Positions 1-7,480 of a DNA stretch of 26,925 nucleotides are shown here, piece by piece. A program made the translations under genes and the position numbers. Numbering within the stretch: position 1 is the first letter of the stretch; every line of letters starts with the position of its first letter. The notes under the pieces are model-generated. The model saw nothing but the letters and a program-made list of their open reading frames with translations, did no database searches and was not told the origin of the DNA. The stretch is from Fodinibius sp041642155 (GTDB taxonomy: Bacteria > Bacteroidota > Rhodothermia > Balneolales > Balneolaceae): positions 1 through 26,925 of the forward strand of contig NZ_JBEPWZ010000016.1 of NCBI RefSeq assembly GCF_041642155.1, read 5' to 3'.

Positions 1-93
1 AAAGAGGCTCAATTACTCCTCTCTGATTGTCATGAACTAAAAAGTATCCTGGGTGCCATTCTCAATACAATGAACAAAAGGATAGACAGATAA

Positions 94-149
94 ATTTTTA
101 ATTGTCCATTTTTAATTTTTCATTCTTAGCTACTCGATATTCGATATTC
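94..149. repeat. AT-rich degenerate short repeats upstream of argS
   Basis: The argS upstream region holds short near-repeats. Two adjacent copies of the heptamer TCGATAT lie at 134-140 and 141-147, followed by a partial TC. Just before them is an AT-rich stretch (94-122) in which TTTTTAATT-like words recur around GTCCA and TTCATT. Together with the GGTTATC array at the other end of argS this suggests heptanucleotide repeat expansion on both flanks of the gene. No promoter matching TTTG/TAnnTTTG was found here. The repeats are seen directly; any function is unknown. Confidence 0.5.
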
Positions 150-190
150 AAAAGCCTTATATTGACGCCTGAATTTAAAGACAGTAAACA

Positions 191-1831
191 ATGTACATGA
201 CAGACTACCTGCGCTCCATTTTAAGATCCGCCCTGAATCAGTTCGACCTTCCGGAGGAGGACCTGCCCGATATCCAGATTGAAAAACCGAACCAGCCCGA
301 TCACGGGGATTCGGCCTCGAATATTGCCCTTAACCTGGCCAGTGTACTCAATACGAATCCCCGAAGCATTGCAGAAAAGATTGTGCAAGAACTGGAGTAT
401 GATCCCAAAAAGATTAAAGCTGTTGAAATTGCGGGTCCCGGTTTTATCAACTTCCGCTATGCCGAAGACTACCTTTATGATGAACTTCAACTCGTTTTGA
501 ATCAAAGCCGGGATTTCGGTAAGACCGGCACACTCAGCGGCAAACGCATCCTCATTGAGTTTGTCAGCGCCAATCCCACGGGACCCTTAACCGTCGGACA
601 CGGTCGCAATGCCGTTTTGGGCGATACGGTGGCACGTTTACTGGAGTGGACCGGCGCTGAAGTCGACCGCGAATACTATTTCAACAATGCCGGCCGTCAA
701 ATGCGCATACTGGGACAGAGTGTCCGTGCACGCTACCTGCAGGAACTGGGAGAGGAAGCAGCGCTGCCCGACGATGGCTATGAGGGCGAATACATCCGCG
801 AAATCGCCCGAGCGTTAGTGGAAGAACACGGCGACAGCCTTGTCCGATCGGGCGGTATCACCGTCTTTAAGGAGAAAGCCGAACAGCTGATCTTCGAAGA
901 GATCCAGGCTACGCTCCAGCGGATGAACATTAAAATGGATTCGTTCTTCAATGAGCAGGAAGTCTATGACGACGGTTCCATCGAGCGAGCGATCGAAACA
1001 TTTCGTGAAAAAGATTTGGCTTACGACAAAGACGGGGCCACCTGGTTTCGCACTACCCGCTTTGGCAAAGATAAAGACACCGTGCTCATCAAAAGCAGCG
1101 GGGAGCCGACCTATCGTCTCCCCGACATAGCCTACCATGCCAATAAGCTCGACCGGGGCTACGATCAGTGTATCGACGTCTTTGGCGCCGATCATATTGA
1201 TACCTATCCCGATGTGCTTTCCGGAATCGAAGCACTGGGATACGACCGTTCCAGAGTGGATGTGATTGTCTACCAGTTCGTAACTATTGTCAAGGAAGGC
1301 AAACCGTTCAAGATGAGTACACGGAAAGCCAATTTTATTACGCTTGACGAGCTGATGGATGAAGTGGGTTCGGATATCACCCGTTTCTTTTTTTTGATGC
1401 GGGCCCCCAATACGCATCTGGAATTCGACGTTGCCGAAGCCAAGACGGAGGGCGAAAAGAATCCTGTTTTTTACCTGCAATACGCCCACGCCCGTATTCA
1501 CAGCATCCTAAGAAAAGTAGAGCAGGAGTACCGCCTTGAGGGCGCTCCCGATTTGGAACGACTGACCCATGAATCCGAAAAAAAGCTTATCAAAAGCATC
1601 ATCCGCTTTCCCCAGATGATTCAAAGCGCTGCTGAAAGCCGTGAACCGCATCGACTGATCAACTACCTGGATAACCTGGCTTCGCATTTTACTTCCTTCT
1701 ACCACGACTGCCGCATTCTGGGCGAAGATGAGCAGCTGATGCAGGCAAGAACCGCACTGGCGAAAGCCACCGCCCGGGTTTTGGCCAACGGACTGACGAT
1801 ATTAGGCATCAGCGCACCGGATCAGATGTAG
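191..1831 (+). CDS. argS: Arginyl-tRNA synthetase (class Ia)
   Basis: Charges tRNA-Arg with arginine in the cytoplasm. The 546-residue protein has the usual order of domains: an N-terminal additional domain (about 1-110), then the Rossmann catalytic domain with the HIGH-type signature in SANPTGPLTVGHGRN (HIGH equivalent VGHG at 135-138). The KMSKS-type loop KMSTR is at 374-378, and the C-terminal helical anticodon-binding domain (DALR type) occupies about the last 120 residues. The length is normal for bacterial ArgS, which is usually 550-580. The start at 191 gives MYMTDYL; the ATG at 197 is an equally good alternative, as there is no clear Shine-Dalgarno sequence. The gene stands alone on the plus strand. 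Its TAG stop shares its G with the first unit of a GGTTATC tandem array, so repeat expansion runs right up to the coding end. Confidence 0.98.
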   Translation: MYMTDYLRSILRSALNQFDLPEEDLPDIQIEKPNQPDHGDSASNIALNLASVLNTNPRSIAEKIVQELEYDPKKIKAVEIAGPGFINFRYAEDYLYDELQLVLNQSRDFGKTGTLSGKRILIEFVSANPTGPLTVGHGRNAVLGDTVARLLEWTGAEVDREYYFNNAGRQMRILGQSVRARYLQELGEEAALPDDGYEGEYIREIARALVEEHGDSLVRSGGITVFKEKAEQLIFEEIQATLQRMNIKMDSFFNEQEVYDDGSIERAIETFREKDLAYDKDGATWFRTTRFGKDKDTVLIKSSGEPTYRLPDIAYHANKLDRGYDQCIDVFGADHIDTYPDVLSGIEALGYDRSRVDVIVYQFVTIVKEGKPFKMSTRKANFITLDELMDEVGSDITRFFFLMRAPNTHLEFDVAEAKTEGEKNPVFYLQYAHARIHSILRKVEQEYRLEGAPDLERLTHESEKKLIKSIIRFPQMIQSAAESREPHRLINYLDNLASHFTSFYHDCRILGEDEQLMQARTALAKATARVLANGLTILGISAPDQM

Positions 1832-1909
1832 GTTATCGGTTATCGGTTATCGGTTATCGGTTATCGGTTATCGGTTATCGGTTATCGGTTATCGGTTATC
1901 GGTTATCGG
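1831..1909. repeat. Perfect GGTTATC heptamer tandem array, 11 copies
   Basis: Eleven consecutive exact copies of GGTTATC occupy 1831-1907, followed by GG of a twelfth. The first base is also the last base of the argS TAG stop codon. No copy carries a mismatch, which points to recent expansion or homogenisation, as in a slipped-strand VNTR. Degenerate relatives (GGTTATT at 1948-1954 and again near 1963) continue downstream. Such arrays are easily miscounted in short-read assemblies. There is no spacer structure, so this is not a CRISPR array. Confidence 0.95.
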
Positions 1910-2106
1910 AGGCTGACGATTTCCAAGCTCAGTATCAAGGATTAATTTGGTTATTTGTTCCTGGTTATTAGTTGGATCGGTTTTGCTGAGCTATTGGGCG
2001 GGATTCAAAACGACGGATTCAATTATCAGGAACTGGTTTTTGCATAATAGTAAGGGTTACTTTTCACGTTATCCGAAGCACAATCACGCGCGCGGCCCAG
2101 CCTCTA

Positions 2107-2919
2107 TCAGGCCGGCAGAAGCTTTGTAAAACAAACAATACCCTTGCAGAACTGATCGGCGACCCTGAAACCGGTTTGTTCGAAAAGTTCATTGCTTTCT
2201 TCAATGGCCCAAAATTTGATGCCGCTGAATTCGGTCGATTCCTGCAGCAGCCGAAGGTACCAGGCATCGGCCTTGACCAGGTGCATCATGAAAAAGACAC
2301 CATCCTTTTTTATGACACGCCGTGCCTCATACAAAACCCTGGCGGGATCCGTCAATTCATTAAGCGTGCCACCCATCGTCAGTCCGTCAAAAGTGGCGCT
2401 AAAAAAGGGTAGTGAACGCGCATCTGCCCGTACCAGGTATTGATCCGCTTCTTCGGCTTCCGACTTTAGCCGTGCCTCCTCCAGCATCTGTACAGAAAAG
2501 TCGAGTGATACCACCTCGCATTCGGGCTCCGCTTTCTTCATCAGGCGTCCGTACAGCGCTGTTGAGCAGCCTATATCCAGATACCGGCGGGCGGGCTGGG
2601 GATTGAGCCATTGTGTAAGGAGTTCCTGTTCTTTCCGGATGGGAAATTCTTCGCCGCTCAAGATAGAAAGTGATCGCTTGCGCCAAATATCTTCATACAG
2701 GGCTGCCGTTACTTTCCAGTGGTTTGAACTCTGTGCCCACGACATATCCATGGTATCGCCGGCCAGCAGATCAATAATATTATTGCGAATAGTATACTCA
2801 TCGCCTTTATTGGAACAAACTGTGCCGTTGAACCCTTTTTGCAGATTAGCTGCCTCCGAGGGAATGGTGATCGCGGCACGCTCATATTTTGGAGATCGAA
2901 TTTCAAGAGACATAGGCAT
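2107..2919 (-). CDS. Class I SAM-dependent methyltransferase with Trm112-like N-terminus
   Basis: A 270-residue cytoplasmic methyltransferase of unknown substrate. The Rossmann core starts near residue 105 with motif I LDIGCSTALYGR (114-125). The acidic residue that would bind the SAM ribose is D140 (VVSLDFS), motif II is RADARSLP (164-171), and a motif IV/V region ends in GGTLNEL. The first ~55 residues resemble the Trm112/zinc-ribbon segment found ahead of many UbiE/COQ5-like methyltransferases (pattern C-x-x-x-x-x-x-Y-x-I-x-x-x-I-x-x-L near residue 35). Only one cysteine is kept there, so zinc binding is probably lost. The gene lies 153 bp downstream of the SAM hydrolase gene on the same strand. 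The start could be the ATG at 2919 or the one at 2913; neither has a strong ribosome site. Class assignment is sure; the substrate is not. Confidence 0.88.
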   Translation of the reverse strand: MPMSLEIRSPKYERAAITIPSEAANLQKGFNGTVCSNKGDEYTIRNNIIDLLAGDTMDMSWAQSSNHWKVTAALYEDIWRKRSLSILSGEEFPIRKEQELLTQWLNPQPARRYLDIGCSTALYGRLMKKAEPECEVVSLDFSVQMLEEARLKSEAEEADQYLVRADARSLPFFSATFDGLTMGGTLNELTDPARVLYEARRVIKKDGVFFMMHLVKADAWYLRLLQESTEFSGIKFWAIEESNELFEQTGFRVADQFCKGIVCFTKLLPA

Positions 2920-3072
2920 AAATGGGTTCGGTTATCCCAAAGAGCTTCAGGATCACAGGCGGAAAGCAGTAATCCTGTTGGTATTCAACATAACATGACA
3001 GTGCATTGGACTGTTTTGTTGTGATACGTTGATTTCTTATCAATAGTTACGATAAACAGATTATAGCAGGCC

Positions 3073-3861
3073 CTACTTTTGCAGGACCAAGGATATCTGC
3101 GCCCCCTTTTGAACGCCCAGCATTTCCTCGGCATCGCCCATGTTTATGCCGATCTCAAGCATGCCCGCACTGCCGACATATGCCACCGGCTCTCCTTCAG
3201 CTACCGCCCCAAAAGTATTCGAAATATCATTCAGAATAACATTTCCGATATAAATCTTTACCTTCTTTCCTTCGACCACCTCTTTAATAAGTGCCTGTGG
3301 TATATTGGTAATCAGATTGCCGAACTTATCGATATGTATGATCGTGCCCTGCACCCCGTCTTTGTCGGCTATAGGCTGCATCCATCGATAGCTGACCAGT
3401 TCATCCAGGGGCTCTCCGAGCTCTTCCAGCGGTACCCCCCGGCTCAAATGGGCGGCCGCCGGGGCAAATATATCACGCCCGTGAAATGTATTGGAGGGGC
3501 TCTCCCGCAGGTACTGCTGTTTAGTAAGACGTACGGCCGTATAATCGCTGTCTGACGTCAACAATGAAAAAATACCGTTATCGGGACCCACAAAATATTG
3601 ATCTTCAACCTGCAGGGCAATGGGATGGCGTTCGGTACCTACGCCCGGATCTATCACCACCGTGTGCACTGTTTTGGAGGGGAAAAGCATTGCGGAATTT
3701 TTCAACACCCACGAACCCGCCATAATATCCTGGGAGGGAATATCATGAGACACATCTATCAGTCGGGCTTCCGGCGCGATGCCGAGCATCACCGCTTTCA
3801 TAGCACTTACATAGTAATCCCGTAACCCAAAATCGGTTGTAAGAGTAATGACCTTACGCAT
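3073..3861 (-). CDS. SAM hydrolase / SAM hydroxide adenosyltransferase (DUF62 family)
   Basis: This family splits S-adenosylmethionine to adenosine and methionine using water or hydroxide. The 262-residue protein has the family length and both domains. The N-terminal SAM-binding part opens with TLTTDFGLRDYYVSAMK (D10). The conserved Asp-Arg-His set falls at D71 and R78 in DPGVGTERHP and H127 in FHGRDIF. The C-terminal small domain carries IDKFGNLITN and ends near residue 260. Its ATG lies inside the end of dnaN: 8 bases overlap in a different frame, which suggests translational coupling to dnaN. Why a SAM-destroying enzyme should be coupled to the sliding clamp is not obvious, and the physiological role of the family is poorly understood. 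The family call is firm. Confidence 0.93.
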   Translation of the reverse strand: MRKVITLTTDFGLRDYYVSAMKAVMLGIAPEARLIDVSHDIPSQDIMAGSWVLKNSAMLFPSKTVHTVVIDPGVGTERHPIALQVEDQYFVGPDNGIFSLLTSDSDYTAVRLTKQQYLRESPSNTFHGRDIFAPAAAHLSRGVPLEELGEPLDELVSYRWMQPIADKDGVQGTIIHIDKFGNLITNIPQALIKEVVEGKKVKIYIGNVILNDISNTFGAVAEGEPVAYVGSAGMLEIGINMGDAEEMLGVQKGAQISLVLQK

Positions 3862-4972
3862 AGGTGTTCAGCATCACCGGCATCACAAGCATGAGCATCT
3901 GCTCATTTTCATCTTCTTCGGAAGGTTTTACAATTCCCGCTCTGTTGGGTGTGGAAAACTCGAAATACACTTCCTCATCGTCGACATTCCCCAACACATC
4001 GGCCAGATATTTGGCGTTAAAACCGATCTCCATCTCCTCTTCATTATCATAGTCGCAGGAGATGGTTTCCTTTGCTTCGCTGCTCATATCAATATCCTCA
4101 GCCCGGATCGTCAACTTATCGGGTTGTAGCTGCAGCCGGATTTGCCGGGTCGTCGAGCTCGAAAAGATAGCTACCCGCTTTACCGTAGCCAGCATCTGCT
4201 CTTTATTGATAATCAGTGTTTTGTCATTTTCCCGCGGAATAACGGAATCATAATTGGGATACTGCTCGTTGATCAGCCGAGTAATGACAATCGTATTCCC
4301 GCTCTTGAAACGCGCATGATCTTCCGTAATGGTAAGCAGGCATTCATCGCCGTGCAGTGCTTTCTGAACAAGACTCAAGGCCTTCTCGGGGACGATAAAA
4401 TTGATTTCCTGCTCGCTGGTAAGGTCCTGCTTAATATAGCGCACCAGCCGGTGTCCGTCAGTGGCAACAAATTTGCTTTCATCGGGACCGATATCAAAAA
4501 AGACGCCCATCATGGCGGGACGCAAATCATCATTGGAAACCGCAAACAGCGTTTTACTAATAGCCTTGAGTATATCGTCTTTTGTAGTCTCGAGCAGATG
4601 TCCCTCGTCAAGATTCGGAACTTCGGGAAACTCATCCGGGTCTTCCCCTACCAGTTTGTACGTTCCCTTGTCTGTGCGGAATTTCACGTTAAATTTTTCG
4701 TCGACTTCAAAGGCAACCGGAATATCAGGCAGCTGGCGCAGCGTCTCAGTCAACCGGCGAGCGGGGATAGCAACCGCCCCTCCCTCCTCAATATCAGCGT
4801 CCATATATTCAATGATTGAAATCTCCAGATCGGTAGCTGTAAGCCGCAGCTGGCCATCCTCACTTGTAAACAAAATAGTTTCCAGGATGGGAAGCGTAGC
4901 TTTATTAGGTACAGCCCCCGAAACGGCGGAAAGTGCATTAACTAATTTGCTACTTGATAAGTTAAATCTCAT
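3854..4972 (-). CDS. dnaN: DNA polymerase III beta subunit (sliding clamp)
   Basis: Forms the ring-shaped homodimer that tethers DNA polymerase III, and binds partners through short clamp-binding peptides. The 372 residues match the family (about 366-375) and cover three repeated clamp domains of roughly 120 residues each. The N-terminal MRFNLSSSKLVNALSAVSGAV and the repeated pattern around ATDLEIS and ATDGHRL are typical. The C-terminus LMLVMPVMLNTYA resembles the usual M-P-M-R-L ending. The gene is divergent from miaA across a 226-bp region and overlaps the downstream SAM hydrolase gene by 8 bp. dnaA, recF and gyrB are not beside it, and no DnaA-box cluster was seen nearby, so this is not the classic dnaA-dnaN origin region. 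DinB in this window carries a matching C-terminal clamp-binding peptide. Confidence 0.98.
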   Translation of the reverse strand: MRFNLSSSKLVNALSAVSGAVPNKATLPILETILFTSEDGQLRLTATDLEISIIEYMDADIEEGGAVAIPARRLTETLRQLPDIPVAFEVDEKFNVKFRTDKGTYKLVGEDPDEFPEVPNLDEGHLLETTKDDILKAISKTLFAVSNDDLRPAMMGVFFDIGPDESKFVATDGHRLVRYIKQDLTSEQEINFIVPEKALSLVQKALHGDECLLTITEDHARFKSGNTIVITRLINEQYPNYDSVIPRENDKTLIINKEQMLATVKRVAIFSSSTTRQIRLQLQPDKLTIRAEDIDMSSEAKETISCDYDNEEEMEIGFNAKYLADVLGNVDDEEVYFEFSTPNRAGIVKPSEEDENEQMLMLVMPVMLNTYA

Positions 4973-5157
4973 AGATAATAATATTTAGCTGAGCGTTTAT
5001 CAGACCTAAAAAACAGTCCGCAGAATAAGTACCGTATACTAATAAATCCTCGCTCTCTTAGCAACCAAATTAACCGCCCTTTATACATCCCAGATAGTCC
5101 CCTTTTCTACCGGATTCTCCAGAATAACACCCCTCAAAAACAATGATCTTTTTTTCT

Positions 5158-5165
5158 TATATTTG
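5158..5165 (+). promoter_or_regulatory. Bacteroidota-type -7 element upstream of miaA
   Basis: TATATTTG matches the -7 box TAnnTTTG of the Bacteroidota primary sigma factor and sits 33 bases before the miaA GTG, giving a short leader. No good TTTG at the -33 position is present (CTCAAAAA lies there), so the match is partial. It could drive the miaA-purS-clpS-purQ-lptB run. Inference from consensus only. Confidence 0.35.
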
Positions 5166-5198
5166 TTATCAGAGTGACCTTCAAATTAAATTTTTTTT

Positions 5199-6128
5199 GT
5201 GCGCATATTACTTCTTGGTCCCACAGCCGTCGGTAAAACGGCCCTTTCAGTGGATGTAGCGCGGGATCTTGATGCAGAAATAATTTCTGTGGACTCCCGC
5301 CAGTGTTACAAGTACCTGAATATTGGTACGGCCACTCCCACAGAGAATGAGCAGGGCGATGTACCGCATTATAATCTCTCCATCATTGATCCGGGGGTCA
5401 AAGACAGCGTAGCCAACTATGAAGAGCGGGCCCGCAGCTGGCAGCTGGATATTGAGCAACGCAATAAAAATGTTTTATACACCGGCGGCAGTACTTTGCA
5501 TGTGCAGTGTACAATCCAGCCGCTGGATGATGTGCCCGGGGCCGATGAATCCAATATTGACCGGCTCGAAACACAAGTTGAGGAAGAGGGCGTTGAATCG
5601 CTGTACAAAAAACTGCGGGAGGTAGATCCTACCTACGCACAAAAGATGGACGGCATGAATACGCAACGCATTGTTCGCGCCCTCGACGTGTGGATGCAGA
5701 CAGGCCGACCCTTTAGTTCCTTCCATTCGGAGGACAACTCCATTACGGTGCCGGACGATATGATCGTTTTTGGCCTGCATCGCAATCGTCAGGCACTTTA
5801 TGACCGAATCAACAGCCGCGTGGAGCAGATGTTTGCGCAGGGATTGCTGGAAGAGGTTGAATCGATCCTGAACCGCGGCTATACCCTCAAAGACCCCGGA
5901 ATTAATACGGTGGGATACCTGCAGGCTATCCATTACCTGGAAGGCAATATTAGCTACGAAAAGATGGTTAACAACATCAAGACCAAAACCCGTCGCTACG
6001 CCAAACGACAGCTTTCGTGGTTCCGGCGGTGGAATTTCATTCACTGGATTGATCTTGATGATAGCTCACCTGAAGAGGCACGGAATTTTATCGGTAAACA
6101 GGTAGCAGCTAAGCTAAATAAAGATTAA
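5199..6128 (+). CDS. miaA: tRNA dimethylallyltransferase
   Basis: Transfers a dimethylallyl group to N6 of A37 in tRNAs reading UNN codons. The 309-residue protein has the P-loop GPTAVGKT (7-14), the DSRQ signature (32-35) that contacts the substrate base, and the conserved C-terminal RRYAKRQLSWFRR block. The usual GGTGLY motif appears as GGSTLHVQ (96-103), a mild departure. The start is GTG at 5199, the only in-frame start that keeps the P-loop near the N-terminus; a TATATTTG promoter element lies 33 bases upstream. It is the first gene of a closely spaced plus-strand run, with purS 38 bp downstream. Length is normal (about 300-315). Confidence 0.96.
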   Translation: MRILLLGPTAVGKTALSVDVARDLDAEIISVDSRQCYKYLNIGTATPTENEQGDVPHYNLSIIDPGVKDSVANYEERARSWQLDIEQRNKNVLYTGGSTLHVQCTIQPLDDVPGADESNIDRLETQVEEEGVESLYKKLREVDPTYAQKMDGMNTQRIVRALDVWMQTGRPFSSFHSEDNSITVPDDMIVFGLHRNRQALYDRINSRVEQMFAQGLLEEVESILNRGYTLKDPGINTVGYLQAIHYLEGNISYEKMVNNIKTKTRRYAKRQLSWFRRWNFIHWIDLDDSSPEEARNFIGKQVAAKLNKD

Positions 6129-6166
6129 CTTTACCCTCATTTAAACTCGCACAATTTTTTATACCG

Positions 6167-6415
6167 ATGTATAAGGCTACTGTCAACGTAACACTACGCA
6201 AATCCATATTAGACCCTCAAGGCAAAGCGGCTCACCATGCGCTGAACAATTTAGGATTATCCGATATTGAAAGCGTGCGCATCGGCAAGCTCATTGAGCT
6301 GAATATTGACGCCGACAGCAAGGATGCGGCTTTTGATATCGCCGAAACGGCCTGTACCAAGCTGCTTGCCAATGAAGTTATGGAAGATTTTGAGATCACG
6401 ATCCACGAAAATTAA
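6167..6415 (+). CDS. purS: Phosphoribosylformylglycinamidine synthase subunit PurS
   Basis: Small structural subunit of the three-part FGAM synthase (PurS, PurQ, small PurL), step four of purine synthesis. At 82 residues it has the family's length and pattern: an N-terminal strand (YKATVNVTLRKSILDPQGKA), a middle AHHALNNLGLSDIESVRIGK, then a second strand IELNI and a C-terminal helix CTKLLANEVMEDFEI. The three-part enzyme implies a small PurL elsewhere in the genome, in contrast to the single large PurL of many Bacteroidia. The clpS gene follows after 10 bp and separates purS from purQ. Confidence 0.95.
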   Translation: MYKATVNVTLRKSILDPQGKAAHHALNNLGLSDIESVRIGKLIELNIDADSKDAAFDIAETACTKLLANEVMEDFEITIHEN

Positions 6416-6425
6416 TATTGTTGCT

Positions 6426-6758
6426 ATGACTGATCCGCTTGCAAATGTTTGGGGATCTGAACCTGGCAAACAGGAAGCACCCGAAATCGACGTCGATGTT
6501 CTGGAAGAGGAACAGGAAGATGACCATGAGAAGACGCCCTGGAGAGTTATTCTCTACGATGATGATGTTCATACGTTCGAGGAAGTCATTGGACAGCTAA
6601 AAAAAGCGTTGGGATGCAGTCAGTCTCACGCCGAAGAGTTAACCTATAAAGTACACAACGAAGGCAAAGCCGAGGTTTTCGAAGGCAGCTTTGAAGACTG
6701 TTTCGAAGTAAACGGCGTGCTCAAAGAAATTCAACTTGTCACCGAAATAAAAGGATAA
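6426..6758 (+). CDS. clpS: ClpS-like ATP-dependent Clp protease adaptor
   Basis: ClpS carries N-degron proteins to the ClpA/ClpC unfoldase. The ATG at 6426 gives 110 residues: an acidic, probably disordered N-terminal tail (about 1-36, rich in D and E) and the ClpS core PWRVILYDDDVHTFEEVI (38-55), followed by an Ala/Gly helix and VHNEGKA (76-82). Aligned by eye to E. coli ClpS, the N-degron pocket residues N34-D35-D36 correspond to D45-D46-D47, so the Asn is replaced by Asp, while H66 corresponds to H77. The C-terminal part is shorter than in E. coli. The gene sits 10 bp after purS and 4 bp before purQ, so it is almost certainly co-transcribed with the purine genes. The family call is good; retained N-degron selectivity is uncertain. 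Confidence 0.88.
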   Translation: MTDPLANVWGSEPGKQEAPEIDVDVLEEEQEDDHEKTPWRVILYDDDVHTFEEVIGQLKKALGCSQSHAEELTYKVHNEGKAEVFEGSFEDCFEVNGVLKEIQLVTEIKG

Positions 6759-6762
6759 TATC

Positions 6763-7464
6763 GTGTCTGCTAACTTTGGAGTAATTGTTTTCCCCGGCTC
6801 AAACTGCGACCATGATGCCTATCATGCCCTGGCGCATGTAATGAATGCCAATGCACAATTTATCTGGCATAAAGATACCGACCTCTCGGACATCGACCTT
6901 CTGTTGGTACCCGGTGGGTTTTCATACGGAGATTATCTCCGGTCGGGAGCCATTGCACGTTTTTCACCCATTATGCAGTCGGTTACTGAATTCGCACATA
7001 AAGGGGGACCCGTTTTAGGGATTTGCAACGGCTTTCAAATTCTATTGGAAGCTGGGTTGCTACCGGGAGCGATGCTGCATAATGAACAACTTCGGTTTAT
7101 CTGCAAACAGTCGTACCTCCGCTGCGAAACTTCCAATACGCTGTTTACGAGGATGATTGAACCGGGCGAGGTTTTACAGCTGCCCGTTGCCCACGGCGAG
7201 GGCAATTACGTAACTGACAGCGATCAGCTCAAAAAATTACAGGATAACGATCAGATTGTCTTCCGCTATTGCAACAGGGAAGGCAAGACGACGCCGGAAT
7301 CCAATATCAACGGTTCGATCGATCATATCGCCGGCATCTGTAATCAGCAACGCAATGTTCTGGGTATGATGCCGCATCCCGAACGCGCAGTGGAAAGCAT
7401 CCTGGGTTCGGACGATGGAAAGCGAATTTTTGAATCCGCATTGCAAGAACTCGCTGCAGTTTAA
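6763..7464 (+). CDS. purQ: Phosphoribosylformylglycinamidine synthase glutaminase subunit PurQ
   Basis: Class I glutamine amidotransferase that supplies ammonia to PurL for FGAM formation. The 233 residues match stand-alone PurQ. They begin with FGVIVFPGSNCDHDAY, and the nucleophile is C88 in GICNGFQ. The catalytic His and Glu are H205 and E207 in MMPHPERAVE. The start is GTG at 6763, four bases after the clpS stop and preceded by AAAGGATAA, a weak ribosome site. It pairs with purS one gene upstream. A rare alternative start plus tight spacing suggests translational coupling to clpS. Confidence 0.98.
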   Translation: MSANFGVIVFPGSNCDHDAYHALAHVMNANAQFIWHKDTDLSDIDLLLVPGGFSYGDYLRSGAIARFSPIMQSVTEFAHKGGPVLGICNGFQILLEAGLLPGAMLHNEQLRFICKQSYLRCETSNTLFTRMIEPGEVLQLPVAHGEGNYVTDSDQLKKLQDNDQIVFRYCNREGKTTPESNINGSIDHIAGICNQQRNVLGMMPHPERAVESILGSDDGKRIFESALQELAAV

Positions 7465-7480
7465 GCATTAATGTCATCTC

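Noticed and set aside
815..1501. 228-codon open frame on the minus strand within argS
   Set aside because: Lies wholly inside argS on the opposite strand, and its translation shows no domain pattern; it is a codon-bias shadow.
1831..1909. CRISPR array
   Set aside because: The repeats are 7 bp and directly adjacent, without spacers; no cas genes are nearby.
4142..4819. 225-codon plus-strand open frame inside dnaN
   Set aside because: Antisense to a certain clamp gene, no recognisable motifs, no ribosome site.
4973..5198. Replication origin next to dnaN
   Set aside because: No DnaA-box cluster or AT-rich unwinding repeats were seen, and dnaA is absent from the window.
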